A DNA stretch of 64,000 nt from DMER64 sp964554535 (lineage in GTDB: Bacteria; Bacteroidota; Bacteroidia; Bacteroidales; UBA932), in NCBI GenBank assembly GCA_964554535.1, contig CAZKPB010000005.1, forward strand, positions 46,558-110,557, written 5' to 3'. Positions 26,621 through 34,760 of this stretch are shown piece by piece. A model generated the notes under the pieces. It did not search any database, was not told the origin of the DNA, and worked only from the letters and a program-made list of their open reading frames with translations. Position numbers and translations under genes: made by a program. How positions within the stretch are numbered: the stretch's first letter is position 1; the number at the start of each line of letters is the position of its first letter.

Positions 26621-27379
26621 ATGGCAATGAATCAAAGGAGAACGGAGATTCTCAACCTCATTCAAGAAGACGGACACGCTAAAGTTCAAAAGCTGGCGCA
26701 AATATTTAAAGTGTCGGACGTAACCATACGCCAGGATTTGGAAATTCTGGAACGTATGGGCTACATTCAACGAGAATACGGCGGCGCCTTCTTAAAAGAC
26801 GTGGGAGACTTTGCCCGCACCGGTCAAATCTTCAACCGGGCCCATCTGGAAAAGAAAATTGAGATTGCCAAAAAAGCGGTAACCTTGGTGAATGAAGGAG
26901 ACAACATCATTCTGGACTCTGGCTCCACCACCACGGAACTTGCAAAGCAATTAGTTGGTTACAAAAACCTTACAGTAATGACCAACGCACTGAACATTGC
27001 CTTTATATTGGGTGAAAATCCGGGAATTAACCTCATCCTGTCCGGCGGAGAATTCAAAGCCCCCACCCTCTCGCTCACCGGAGAATTGGCTGCAAATACC
27101 TTCAAGGGTGTGCACGTAAAAAAACTTTTTCTGGCCACGGCCGGCATATCGTCCGATATGCAGCTCACCTATCCCAGTTTCAGTGACTTGGTAGTAAAGT
27201 CGGCCATGATCCGTGCGGCAGAGCAGATTTACCTGCTGGCCGACTCGTCCAAATTGAGCGTTTCATCATTTGCCAGTCTGGGACGCATTACCCTGGTGGA
27301 TTATTTGATTACAGACAGCCAAATCACACCGGAACAACTGGAAATGCTTAAGAACGTCAATTTGGAAGTAATTTACTAA
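26621..27379 (+). CDS. DeoR-family transcriptional regulator
   Basis: A 252-residue repressor-type regulator of sugar catabolism. The N-terminus RRTEILNLIQEDGHAKVQKLAQIFKVSDVTIRQDLEILERMG is a typical DeoR winged helix-turn-helix (shown in part: KVQKLAQIFKVSDVTIRQDL is the helix-turn-helix). The C-terminal DeoR sensor domain has LDSGSTTTELAKQL near residue 105 and LATAGISSDMQLTYP, the pattern that binds a phosphorylated sugar. The open frame extends 16 codons further upstream, but that region contains the promoter -7 box, so I start at MAMNQRR. It is divergent from the transketolase operon and is the only classical regulator between 3 and 27 kb, so it probably controls the pentose genes and perhaps the glycan locus, responding to a pathway sugar phosphate. 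Confidence 0.92.
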   Translation: MAMNQRRTEILNLIQEDGHAKVQKLAQIFKVSDVTIRQDLEILERMGYIQREYGGAFLKDVGDFARTGQIFNRAHLEKKIEIAKKAVTLVNEGDNIILDSGSTTTELAKQLVGYKNLTVMTNALNIAFILGENPGINLILSGGEFKAPTLSLTGELAANTFKGVHVKKLFLATAGISSDMQLTYPSFSDLVVKSAMIRAAEQIYLLADSSKLSVSSFASLGRITLVDYLITDSQITPEQLEMLKNVNLEVIY

Positions 27380-27416
27380 AAATATTTTCGATTGCTTTCA
27401 TTGTGGTGCGCTTTTA

Positions 27417-28223
27417 TTAGTCGGGCCACCCGGCTATCTCCCAAAACGCCACCGCGGCCGAGGCAGCCACATTGAGCGAGTCCACCCGGTGGTGCATCGG
27501 AATCCGCACTACGTAATCCGCCGCATCCAGCACCCGGTCCGACAGCCCGTCCCCCTCGGCCCCAAAAATCAGGGCCAACCTGGGCGCTTCTTTCAGCGCC
27601 GGATGGTCAATGGAGATGCTCCGGTCGCTGAGCGCCATGGCGGCCGTGCAGAAGCCCCACTGCTTCAGGGTGCTTACGGGGTCATCCACCCGAGCCCAGG
27701 GTACCAGGAAGACCGAGCCCATGGACACCCGCACCACCCGTCGGTTCAGCGGGTCGCAAGCGGCTCCGCTCAGCAGCACGGCGTCCATCCCCAACGCGGC
27801 GGCACTGCGGAAAACAGCTCCCACATTAGTACTGTCCACCACCCCATCCAACACCGCCACCCGGCGCGCCTTCTCACAAATTTCTTGGGCCACTGCCAAT
27901 GCAGGGCGGCGCATGGCGCAGAGGATGCCCCGTGTAAGGGTGTAACCGGTGAGGCCTGCCAGAAGCTCCCGATTGCCCGTATAGACGGGGATGTCGGCGC
28001 AGCGCGCAATCAGCGGCGCCGCCTGGCCGTCAATATGCTTGGACTCGCACAGCAGCGCCAGGGGCTCGCAACCGGCATCCAGGGCTACGGTGATAACTTT
28101 GGGGGACTCGGCTATAAAAATGCCATGCCCCGGCTCTGTGGTGTTGCGGAGTTGGTTCTCTGTGAGGGATCGGAAGAGGTCCAGGGCGGGGTCGGCCGGA
28201 TTGGTGATTTGGTTGACGGGCAT
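27417..28223 (-). CDS. TrmH/SpoU-family RNA methyltransferase
   Basis: A 268-residue SPOUT methyltransferase that 2'-O-methylates a ribose in tRNA or rRNA using S-adenosylmethionine. The C-terminal knot shows the three SpoU blocks: VVDSTNVGAVFRSAAALGMD (motif 1), LALIFGAEGDGLSDR (motif 2) and MHHRVDSLNVAASAAVAFWE (motif 3). The N-terminal part is the substrate-binding domain (LTENQLRNTTEPGHGIFIAESPKVI, in part). The exact RNA target is not predictable. It converges with the DeoR gene with 37 bases between them and no clear hairpin. Confidence 0.9.
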   Translation of the reverse strand: MPVNQITNPADPALDLFRSLTENQLRNTTEPGHGIFIAESPKVITVALDAGCEPLALLCESKHIDGQAAPLIARCADIPVYTGNRELLAGLTGYTLTRGILCAMRRPALAVAQEICEKARRVAVLDGVVDSTNVGAVFRSAAALGMDAVLLSGAACDPLNRRVVRVSMGSVFLVPWARVDDPVSTLKQWGFCTAAMALSDRSISIDHPALKEAPRLALIFGAEGDGLSDRVLDAADYVVRIPMHHRVDSLNVAASAAVAFWEIAGWPD

Positions 28224-28274
28224 AGAGCAAAGGTAAGGTTTATTATTGTTTCCACTGAAGATACTATACCTCTC

Positions 28275-29570
28275 CTACAGCCTCTCATCCACCACTCCCC
28301 GATCCACCACCCCCTTTACATCAAACACCACATGCCGCTCCGCAAGCAACGCCCCTACCTCGATACGCTCAAACGCAGTGTGTGCCACCGCTAGTATAAC
28401 CGCATCAAACGGCCCGGAGGGCAGGTCATTGGTGATATCAATGCCGTATTCACTTTTGGCTACGTCCGGATTCGCCCAGGGATCGTAGACAGTGAGGCTC
28501 AATTGGTATTGACTTAAGGCATGCACTATATCCGCCACCTTGGTGTTCCGGCAGTCGGGACAGTTTTCCTTAAAGGTGAAGCCCAGTATCAGGATCTTGG
28601 AATCCAGCACTTGTAAACCCTTTTTGAGCATCAGTTGTATGGTTCGGTTGGCCACGTATTCTCCCATGCCGTCATTCATCCGACGGCCAGCAAGGATGAT
28701 TTCCGGGTTGTAGCCGTAGTTCTGGGCGCATTGAGCCAAGTAATAGGGATCCACGCCTATGCAGTGGCCTCCCACCAACCCCGGCTTGAAGGGCAGAAAA
28801 TTCCATTTGGTCATTGCGGCCGCCAGCACATCCTGCGTGTCAATACCCATACGAGTAAAGATTTTAGACAGTTCGTTCACAAACGCAATGTTGATGTCGC
28901 GTTGCGAATTTTCAATGACTTTGGCGGCCTCGGCCACTTTAATGCTGGGGGCCTGATGGGTTCCGGCGGTGATGACCGACCCGTACACGTCGTTGATGCG
29001 TTGCGCAACTGCGGGGGTAGAGCCCGAGGTTACTTTTTTGATTTTGTCCACCGTATGCAGTTTGTCGCCGGGGTTAATGCGTTCCGGTGAATAGCCGGCA
29101 AAAAAATCTACATTGAAGGTTAAGCCCGATACCTGTTCCACTACCGGTATACAGGCCTCTTCCGTCACTCCGGGATAGACCGTGGACTCATACACCACCA
29201 CATCCCCGCGCGAGATGACTCGGCCTACCGTCTCACTGGCACGCAACAGCGGCGTCAAGTCGGGGTTGTGGCGCGCATCAACCGGAGTGGGCACGGCCAC
29301 TACGTAGAAATTGCAGTCGCGGATGGCTTCTATCCGGGAGGTACATTCAAAGCCGTTGGCCAGGGCACTTTGCAGCAGATCGTCGGGCACCTCCAGCGTG
29401 GCATCGTGGCCCAGAATGAGGGCATTGACCCTGTTCTCGTTTACATCGTACCCTATTGTTCTGTATTTGGTGGAAAACAGACGGGCTAACGGAAGGCCTA
29501 CGTAGCCTAAGCCTATTACGCAGATTTTAATGGTATCACCATGCATCCTTGCTTTAAAATCATCAGACAT
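28275..29570 (-). CDS. Nucleotide-sugar dehydrogenase (UDP-N-acetylhexosamine type, WbpO/TviB-like)
   Basis: A 431-residue UDP-glucose/GDP-mannose dehydrogenase-family enzyme; oxidises a UDP-hexosamine at C6 to the uronic acid for capsule or O-antigen. The Rossmann start KICVIGLGYVGLPLARLF, the central EAAKVIENSQRDINIAFVNE helix and the catalytic Cys in GGHCIGVDPYYLA are present, followed by the UDP-binding C-domain with LGFTFKENCPDCRNTKV. This last block and TPVDARHNPDL point to the UDP-GalNAc/GlcNAc branch rather than UDP-glucose dehydrogenase. An internal start at MHGDTIKICV is possible. No other surface-polysaccharide genes lie nearby, so the gene stands alone. Confidence 0.88.
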   Translation of the reverse strand: MSDDFKARMHGDTIKICVIGLGYVGLPLARLFSTKYRTIGYDVNENRVNALILGHDATLEVPDDLLQSALANGFECTSRIEAIRDCNFYVVAVPTPVDARHNPDLTPLLRASETVGRVISRGDVVVYESTVYPGVTEEACIPVVEQVSGLTFNVDFFAGYSPERINPGDKLHTVDKIKKVTSGSTPAVAQRINDVYGSVITAGTHQAPSIKVAEAAKVIENSQRDINIAFVNELSKIFTRMGIDTQDVLAAAMTKWNFLPFKPGLVGGHCIGVDPYYLAQCAQNYGYNPEIILAGRRMNDGMGEYVANRTIQLMLKKGLQVLDSKILILGFTFKENCPDCRNTKVADIVHALSQYQLSLTVYDPWANPDVAKSEYGIDITNDLPSGPFDAVILAVAHTAFERIEVGALLAERHVVFDVKGVVDRGVVDERL

Positions 29571-30040
29571 TTTATAGTTTTTTTACCTGTTCCATAATAA
29601 AATCACCGTTGTGGTTATATAGCTGTCCAAAATGATTTCTTAATTCCTCTTTCTTCTGCAATTTTTGGATGGTAAATATACTCATTATTTTACACACATA
29701 CGGCCTCCTCCCACTCGGTATACAAATGTAGCAAATACCCTCCCACGCTGTTGACATTTTCCATACCTCTTTTGGTCAAAATGATTTATCCATTAGTCCA
29801 AAAGATGCCTGCCGTCCTATGCGCCTTCAGGTGATGAAATTACGGATTACGGCTTGGAGTGGTATATTCCTGCAAAGATCATAGGCCGTGGATAGTAAGA
29901 TAGGCAAGTCTCCCGGGGGAGATAGGCACTCAAAAGCCCAAAACTATGCCGAGCTCCCCGCAGCGCTGCAAGCGCTGCTAAGCCCCGCCCTACGTTAGGG
30001 CGGGGTTTGGGGTGGGTGGTCGTAATAGGTGCCCACGGCA
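29571..30040. other. Gene-poor gap with remnant-like coding and palindromic repeats
   Basis: No convincing gene. A minus-strand stretch ending at 29572 could encode about 37 residues (MSIFTIQKLQKKEELRNHFG and on), directly before the dehydrogenase gene; it may be a remnant or just leader sequence. Further on there are TCTCCC/GGGAGA (29909-29922), a perfect GCAGCGCT-GCA-AGCGCTGC hairpin and a repeat shared with the right end of the window. Confidence 0.6.
29960..30022. repeat. Dispersed double-hairpin element, copy 1
   Basis: A variable hairpin GCAGCGCT-GCA-AGCGCTGC (29960-29978) is followed by the constant block TAAGCCCCGCCCTACG, whose CCCCGCCCTA pairs with TAGGGCGGGG, and by GTTTGGGGTGGGTG. 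The constant block recurs at 63854-63894, next to a different hairpin with the same shape. Confidence 0.75.
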
Positions 30041-30044
30041 CCAA

Positions 30045-30078
30045 AAAAGAGAGGTCAGCGTTGCTGACCCCTCTTTTT

Positions 30079-30079
<1 letters not shown>
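30045..30079 (-). terminator. Terminator directly after tRNA-Leu
   Basis: A 17-pair stem with one mismatch (AAAAAAGAGAGGTCAGC and GCTGACCCCTCTTTTTT, loop GTT) begins at the tRNA CCA end and ends in T on the minus strand. It is symmetrical and could act in both directions. Confidence 0.85.
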
Positions 30080-30165
<86 letters not shown>

Positions 30166-30211
30166 ATTTCAGGGTTCCCAATTGATTTGGGAGTGCAAAG
30201 ATAAACAAAAA

Positions 30212-31039
30212 CTAAAAATACGCAACGTCTGAATGAAGTATATCTTGCAAAAGATTATTGGCAAGACGGCTGGCCCCTATACGGAACAGCGACGGATTCA
30301 GCCACTCGGAACCCAGCACCTCATCCACTATATCCCTGTAAACCAATGCCTCGGCCGAGGTGGTAATACCTCCGGCAGGCTTAAAACCAATCTTCCGCCC
30401 CGTTTTTTCATAAAAAGACTTAATGCAACCGCACATCACCCTTGCCGCCTGAGGCGTGGCGGAAACCGCCGTCTTCCCGGTAGAAGTCTTGATAAAATCG
30501 GCCCCGTTCTCCATAGCCAGCCAGGAAGCCCGGGCAATAGCCTCGTCACTCTTCAACACCCCCGTTTCCAGAATCACCTTCAAATGCGCCCGGTAATCGT
30601 CCGGTACACCGCCCCGCCCCGCCTTGTCGGCCGAAGCCTTATCCATCACCGTACGCACCAGCTGAATCTCATGGGCCGCCAGATCATACTCTCCCGCCAA
30701 AAAACGATTAAGAGACAAGACAATATCCACCTCATCGGCCCCTGAATCCACACATAACGCACACTCTAGGGCCTTTACCTCGGGCAAGGTCTGCGATGCC
30801 GGAAAACCGGCCCCCACCGCCGCTATCTTCACTCCGGGTACCGTCAACGTCTTCCGCACCGCTTCCACCAGCGCCGGATACACACAAATAGCCGCCACAT
30901 TGGGCAACTGAGGCTGAGCCTGCGCAAACGCATTCACATTACGGGCAAAAGAACGTCCCGTTTCCATGGTATCACTCTCGTGCAAGGTCGTCAAATCAAT
31001 GGACCCCAGACATTGCAGCAATTTTTCATTATCCGTCAT
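30212..31039 (-). CDS. deoC: Deoxyribose-phosphate aldolase
   Basis: A 275-residue class I aldolase that splits 2-deoxyribose 5-phosphate to acetaldehyde and glyceraldehyde 3-phosphate, in deoxynucleoside salvage. The family pattern is clear: VAAICVYPALVEAVR, GAGFPASQTLPEVKALE, the EVDIVLSLNRFLAGEYD strand, LKVILETGVLKSDEAIARAS with the conserved Lys, ADFIKTSTGKTAVSATP with the Schiff-base Lys, and GFKPAGGITTSAEAL with the second active-site Lys. It begins one base after dtd ends and is the last gene of its operon, before the tRNA gene. Confidence 0.96.
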   Translation of the reverse strand: MTDNEKLLQCLGSIDLTTLHESDTMETGRSFARNVNAFAQAQPQLPNVAAICVYPALVEAVRKTLTVPGVKIAAVGAGFPASQTLPEVKALECALCVDSGADEVDIVLSLNRFLAGEYDLAAHEIQLVRTVMDKASADKAGRGGVPDDYRAHLKVILETGVLKSDEAIARASWLAMENGADFIKTSTGKTAVSATPQAARVMCGCIKSFYEKTGRKIGFKPAGGITTSAEALVYRDIVDEVLGSEWLNPSLFRIGASRLANNLLQDILHSDVAYF

Positions 31040-31040
31040 A

Positions 31041-31493
31041 TTATTCTTTGTTTTTAGTATCCATACAAATAGTCACCGGTCCGTCGTTGATCAGCGCCAC
31101 CTTCATATCAGCCCCAAAACGTCCCGTCTGCACCGGTCTTCCCGCCGCCTGCGACAACGCCCGGCAAAAGCCTTCATATAAAAGAATCGCCGCATCGCCC
31201 CCTGCCGCGCGAACGTAAGACGGCCTGTTCCCTTTCCTGGTCAACGCATGCAGAGTAAACTGACTCACCACCAGCAGTTCTCCGTCCACATCGGTTACGG
31301 AACAATTCATCACCCCCTGCGCATCATCAAAAATCCGTAACTGAGCCACTTTTTTTGCGCACCATTCCAAATCCTCAGAAGTATCTTCCTCCACAAAACC
31401 CGCCAGCACCAGCAGCCCCTGCCCTATCTGCGCCACACTTTCCCCGTCAATAGTGACCGAGGCCTCCCGTACCCGTTGAATCACCACCCTCAT
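31041..31493 (-). CDS. dtd: D-aminoacyl-tRNA deacylase
   Basis: Removes D-amino acids wrongly attached to tRNA. From the start at 31493 (MRVVIQRVREASVTIDG) the product has 150 residues, the usual length. The two signature motifs are present: VVSQFTLHA and, near the C-terminus, INDGPVTICMD, whose Gly-Pro pair enters the partner subunit's active site in the dimer. A longer open frame exists upstream but only the 31493 start gives the conserved N-terminus. That ATG overlaps the stop of the radical SAM gene by 4 bases, suggesting translational coupling. Confidence 0.95.
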   Translation of the reverse strand: MRVVIQRVREASVTIDGESVAQIGQGLLVLAGFVEEDTSEDLEWCAKKVAQLRIFDDAQGVMNCSVTDVDGELLVVSQFTLHALTRKGNRPSYVRAAGGDAAILLYEGFCRALSQAAGRPVQTGRFGADMKVALINDGPVTICMDTKNKE

Positions 31494-32269
31494 TGCGCCA
31501 CCTGCGTTTGAATACCCAATCCCAGCGCCTGCACGGAAGCCGCAATCTGCCGCATCCGTTCTACCGGGCATTTAAAAAGCCCTTCCGCCGGCGTTTCCCT
31601 GTCCAGGGTATAAATCATCACCTCCCTGGGGTGCAGCACCTTCACCATATCCAGCCATGCCGCCACCTCAACGTCCGTCGTATTGTCAATCTCTTTTCCT
31701 CCAAAACTTCCGCTCATAAACAACGTCTGTAAGGTAAAATTCCCGTCAAACCGCTTCAACCCCTCAATTGTGGCCGCCAGCGAATAAGACGGCACCGGCT
31801 GGTTAATGGCCGCCACCGTACTGTCAATGGCCGAGTCCACCTTCAAAATCCGCTTGTCCGCCAGCATCAGCGCCTCCACCACCGCGGGTCTGTGTATAAA
31901 GCCCGAGTTGGACAGCACGCAAACCTGTGCCTTGGGAAAGTACGTATCGCGCAACGCCACCGTCCGCCGCATGATGGGCAGAAAGTCGGGATGCGAGGTG
32001 GGTTCCCCGTTGCCCGAATAGGTAAATACGTCCGGCACAATCCCCTGCGCCTGCAACTCCTTCAACTTGGCCTCGAGCGCCAGTGAAAACTCTTCCACGG
32101 TAGGCAGATGCCCCGACACGCTTCCCGGGTCGTTCCAACCGCATTCGCAATAAATACAATTGAAGTTGCAACACTTGCGTGTAGCCGGCATCAAATTGAT
32201 ACCCAAACTGGTACCCAGCCTGCGACTATGAATGGGACCAAAGACCGAAGACGGATAATGTACCCCCAT
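31490..32269 (-). CDS. Radical SAM protein
   Basis: A 259-residue radical S-adenosylmethionine protein. The cluster motif is KCCNFNCIYCECGW (CxxxCxxC), followed by TYSGNGEPTSHPDF, the Gly-rich SAM contact, and VLSNSGF. The N-terminal VFGPIHSRRLGTSLGINLMP is typical of a Bacteroidetes group found next to dtd and deoC. No SPASM or other extra domain. The substrate is unknown; the neighbours (tRNA quality control, deoxyribose salvage) do not decide it. It overlaps dtd by 4 bases and starts 2 bases after the DUF4296 gene. Confidence 0.88.
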   Translation of the reverse strand: MGVHYPSSVFGPIHSRRLGTSLGINLMPATRKCCNFNCIYCECGWNDPGSVSGHLPTVEEFSLALEAKLKELQAQGIVPDVFTYSGNGEPTSHPDFLPIMRRTVALRDTYFPKAQVCVLSNSGFIHRPAVVEALMLADKRILKVDSAIDSTVAAINQPVPSYSLAATIEGLKRFDGNFTLQTLFMSGSFGGKEIDNTTDVEVAAWLDMVKVLHPREVMIYTLDRETPAEGLFKCPVERMRQIAASVQALGLGIQTQVAQ

Positions 32270-32271
32270 GA

Positions 32272-32889
32272 TTATTTCAAGATTTTAAATGTGATTTGGG
32301 GCAACAGCCGTTTGGGCGGCGCCAGGTATTTGGGTACCGAATCCACCACAACTATTGTATCCAGAACCGGAGCCACTCTCAATTTAGGAGTCGTATACAG
32401 TGAATCCCGGTCCATCCGCCACACCGGCAACGAAGCCGGGTCGGGAGTCATAAGCTGCAGCAAGGCCGTTTTCTGCACCACATTCAGACTATTGGGAAGG
32501 CTGTCTTCCAGCCAACCGTTTAACAAATTTCTTTGCTGTTCCTCCAAACGTTCCTGCGCTACCGACAGGCTCACCTTTGTGCGTTCTTCCACAAGCTGCT
32601 CCTGCAGGTCCTTTACCATGGAACGCAACCGGTCCGGCCGGTTAATATAGTAATTGAGCGTATTTTCAAAATCGGGCACCGTATAGCCCATTTTTTTGAG
32701 TACGGCATCGTATACCAACGAGGAAGAAGCCATCTTTACCAACGAGTCCTGGCTCTCAATCAACACGTCGGTAATCATCATTTCCCTGAGCACCTGTATC
32801 ATATCGTCACGGGGTATGGTTTTTCCCCCGCAAGAGACCGCAAGAGCCGATGCGCAAAAAAGCAGGATTATGGAAACACAGCGTCGCAT
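32272..32889 (-). CDS. DUF4296-family lipoprotein
   Basis: A 205-residue lipoprotein: signal MRRCVSIILLFCASALAVSC with Cys20, then a helical DUF4296 domain (IPRDDMIQVLREMMITDVLIES ... YDAVLKKMGYTVPDFENTLNYYINRPDRL, in part). A Gln/Glu-rich coiled segment (LQEQLVEERTKVSLSVAQERLEEQQRN region) follows near residue 100, then a Pro-rich C-terminal tail. The family is widespread in Bacteroidetes with no assigned role. It leads the operon with the radical SAM protein, dtd and deoC, and lies 28 bases after the starch-locus GH13 gene on the same strand. Confidence 0.85.
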   Translation of the reverse strand: MRRCVSIILLFCASALAVSCGGKTIPRDDMIQVLREMMITDVLIESQDSLVKMASSSLVYDAVLKKMGYTVPDFENTLNYYINRPDRLRSMVKDLQEQLVEERTKVSLSVAQERLEEQQRNLLNGWLEDSLPNSLNVVQKTALLQLMTPDPASLPVWRMDRDSLYTTPKLRVAPVLDTIVVVDSVPKYLAPPKRLLPQITFKILK

Positions 32890-32917
32890 AATCCTGCAAA
32901 GTTAACAAAAAACCCTT

Positions 32918-34756
32918 CTAAAACTCCACAACCCACGCGGTTTGTGCGGGTACCTGCACCGCCTGTTCCACCGTCACTTTGGCATCGCTCAACACCTCCC
33001 TGCCCTGCTTCAAGTCGCCAAGGCCCTCGGCATAATGGTTCCAGTCAATGGAGAAAGGCTTCATACCGTTGTTTATCACCACCATAACCCGCTGATGCGG
33101 TGCTATGCGGAAATACACATAAGTATTCTCCTCAGTCGAGGGCAGGTAATGCAGCAGCCGCCCGTTTTGCACGGCCTCGGAGCCCTTGCGCCAGGTCATC
33201 AGGCGCGATATATAATCGTACACATTATTTTCCAGTGGAGAGCGCCCTTTTTCCGTAAGTTGTTCCGGACGCATATTGCGGCGTTCTTCCCCGTGGCCCA
33301 GGCGTTGCGGGTCGGCCGCGCAAATCATCAGTTCGCTGCCGTAATAAATCTGCGGAATGCCGCGCATAGTGGCCAGCAGGGTATACACCATCTTCAATTT
33401 CTCGGGATTGCGGCCCACCTGCTCAAAACTGCGATTGGTGTCGTGGTTCTCGGCAAAAATCAACAACTCTCCCGGGTTCTTGTAATGGAAATCCAGTGAC
33501 AGCACGTTGTAAATCCTTTTGAGCCCGCCGTCCCAGGCTACCTGCGTATCTTCACGGAATGCCGGACCTATGGCGTCCTGCAGGCAGAAATCCATCACGG
33601 TGGGGCCTCCCGGCTGCGGTCCGCGTTCCCAGTAGGCAATCTGCCCGGGGTTGTGGTACCAGCTCTCGGCCAGTACCGTGCCTTGCGGGTATTCTTTGCG
33701 CAACGCGGCCGAATAGGCTCCAATGGCCGTCCGGTCCGAGTAGGGGTATGTGTCAATGCGCACGCCCGCCAAACCGGCATATTCTATCCACCATACGGTA
33801 GCCTGCACCATGTATTGCAGCACGTACGGATTGGTCAGGTTCATATCGGCCATGGATGTGTCAAACCAGCCCCTCACGCACAGGTCTGTATCCACCTGCG
33901 CGGCATTGGGGTCCATGTGCACGCTCATGGAAGAATTGGTATGCGTATATTTCGGAAAGGTATTGACCCAGTCCGAAAAGGGCAGGTCCTTCATCCACCA
34001 GTGAGCCGCCCCGCAATGATTGGGCACAATGTCCTGCAGAAACTTGATGCCGCGGCGACGTGCCTCGGCCACCAGCTTCACGTATTGCTCATTGGTGCCC
34101 AGCCTGGGGTCAATCCGGTAATAGTCGGCACAGGCATAGCCGTGGTACGATGCCTCGGGCTCGTTGTCCAGGGTAACCGGCGTGGGCCAGATGGCCGTCA
34201 CGCCCAATTTTTCCAGGTAAGGCAAGGCCATTTCAATGCCCGCCAGGTCGCCTCCGTGACGTCCGTAGTCACTTTGGGGCGCCGGTGCCTCGGCCGTCTC
34301 TTTGGAACTGTCATTGTCCATGTCACCGTTGATAAACCGATCGGGCATAATCAAATACAGCAAATCCGCCGCCATAAGCCCTTCTCTCTTTGCCGAGTCC
34401 CCGAGACGCGCCCCCAGCTCGTAATCAAACTTGAGCGTCTTGCGGCCGGAACGCCATTCAAAATGGTAGGTGCCCGCCAGGGCATGCGAAGCGATCTTCA
34501 CATCCACAAATATATAATTGGGGCTGTCGGCCTTATGGAGAGCCGTCACCTTTACGCCTTCGTCCAGACAGAGCACATCGCCCTGGGCCAGGTCCTCCCC
34601 GTACAGCATCAGTTGCAGGGGCGTTTCCATGCCCACCCACCAACAGGGAGGTTCCACCTTGTCAATGCGCGGGCCTTTTTTGGCATCGGCGGCCACGGAA
34701 GGCAATACGGAAGTGATCATCATACAGGCAGCTATTACAAGGGTAATCCTTTTCAT
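32918..34756 (-). CDS. GH13 cyclomaltodextrinase/neopullulanase-like enzyme (SusA-like)
   Basis: A 612-residue periplasmic alpha-glucan hydrolase. A cleavable signal (VLPSVAADA) precedes a cyclomaltodextrinase N-terminal beta domain (residues about 28-120, IDKVEPPCWWVGMETPLQLMLYG), as in Bacteroides SusA, then the GH13 barrel. Catalytic residues are Asp335 (GVRIDTYPY, nucleophile), Glu364 (VLAESWYH, acid/base) and Asp439 (AENHDTNR). PDRFINGDMDND is the Ca/sugar loop of the subgroup. It is the last gene of the four-GH13 row in the starch locus, 4 bases after the next GH13. Expected to trim maltooligosaccharides that have entered the periplasm. Confidence 0.92.
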   Translation of the reverse strand: MKRITLVIAACMMITSVLPSVAADAKKGPRIDKVEPPCWWVGMETPLQLMLYGEDLAQGDVLCLDEGVKVTALHKADSPNYIFVDVKIASHALAGTYHFEWRSGRKTLKFDYELGARLGDSAKREGLMAADLLYLIMPDRFINGDMDNDSSKETAEAPAPQSDYGRHGGDLAGIEMALPYLEKLGVTAIWPTPVTLDNEPEASYHGYACADYYRIDPRLGTNEQYVKLVAEARRRGIKFLQDIVPNHCGAAHWWMKDLPFSDWVNTFPKYTHTNSSMSVHMDPNAAQVDTDLCVRGWFDTSMADMNLTNPYVLQYMVQATVWWIEYAGLAGVRIDTYPYSDRTAIGAYSAALRKEYPQGTVLAESWYHNPGQIAYWERGPQPGGPTVMDFCLQDAIGPAFREDTQVAWDGGLKRIYNVLSLDFHYKNPGELLIFAENHDTNRSFEQVGRNPEKLKMVYTLLATMRGIPQIYYGSELMICAADPQRLGHGEERRNMRPEQLTEKGRSPLENNVYDYISRLMTWRKGSEAVQNGRLLHYLPSTEENTYVYFRIAPHQRVMVVINNGMKPFSIDWNHYAEGLGDLKQGREVLSDAKVTVEQAVQVPAQTAWVVEF

Positions 34757-34760
34757 ATGC

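Noticed and set aside
31494..31571. Longer start for dtd
   Set aside because: The extension (MPGRTDAADCGF) is not part of the family and is the other-frame reading of the radical SAM gene end.
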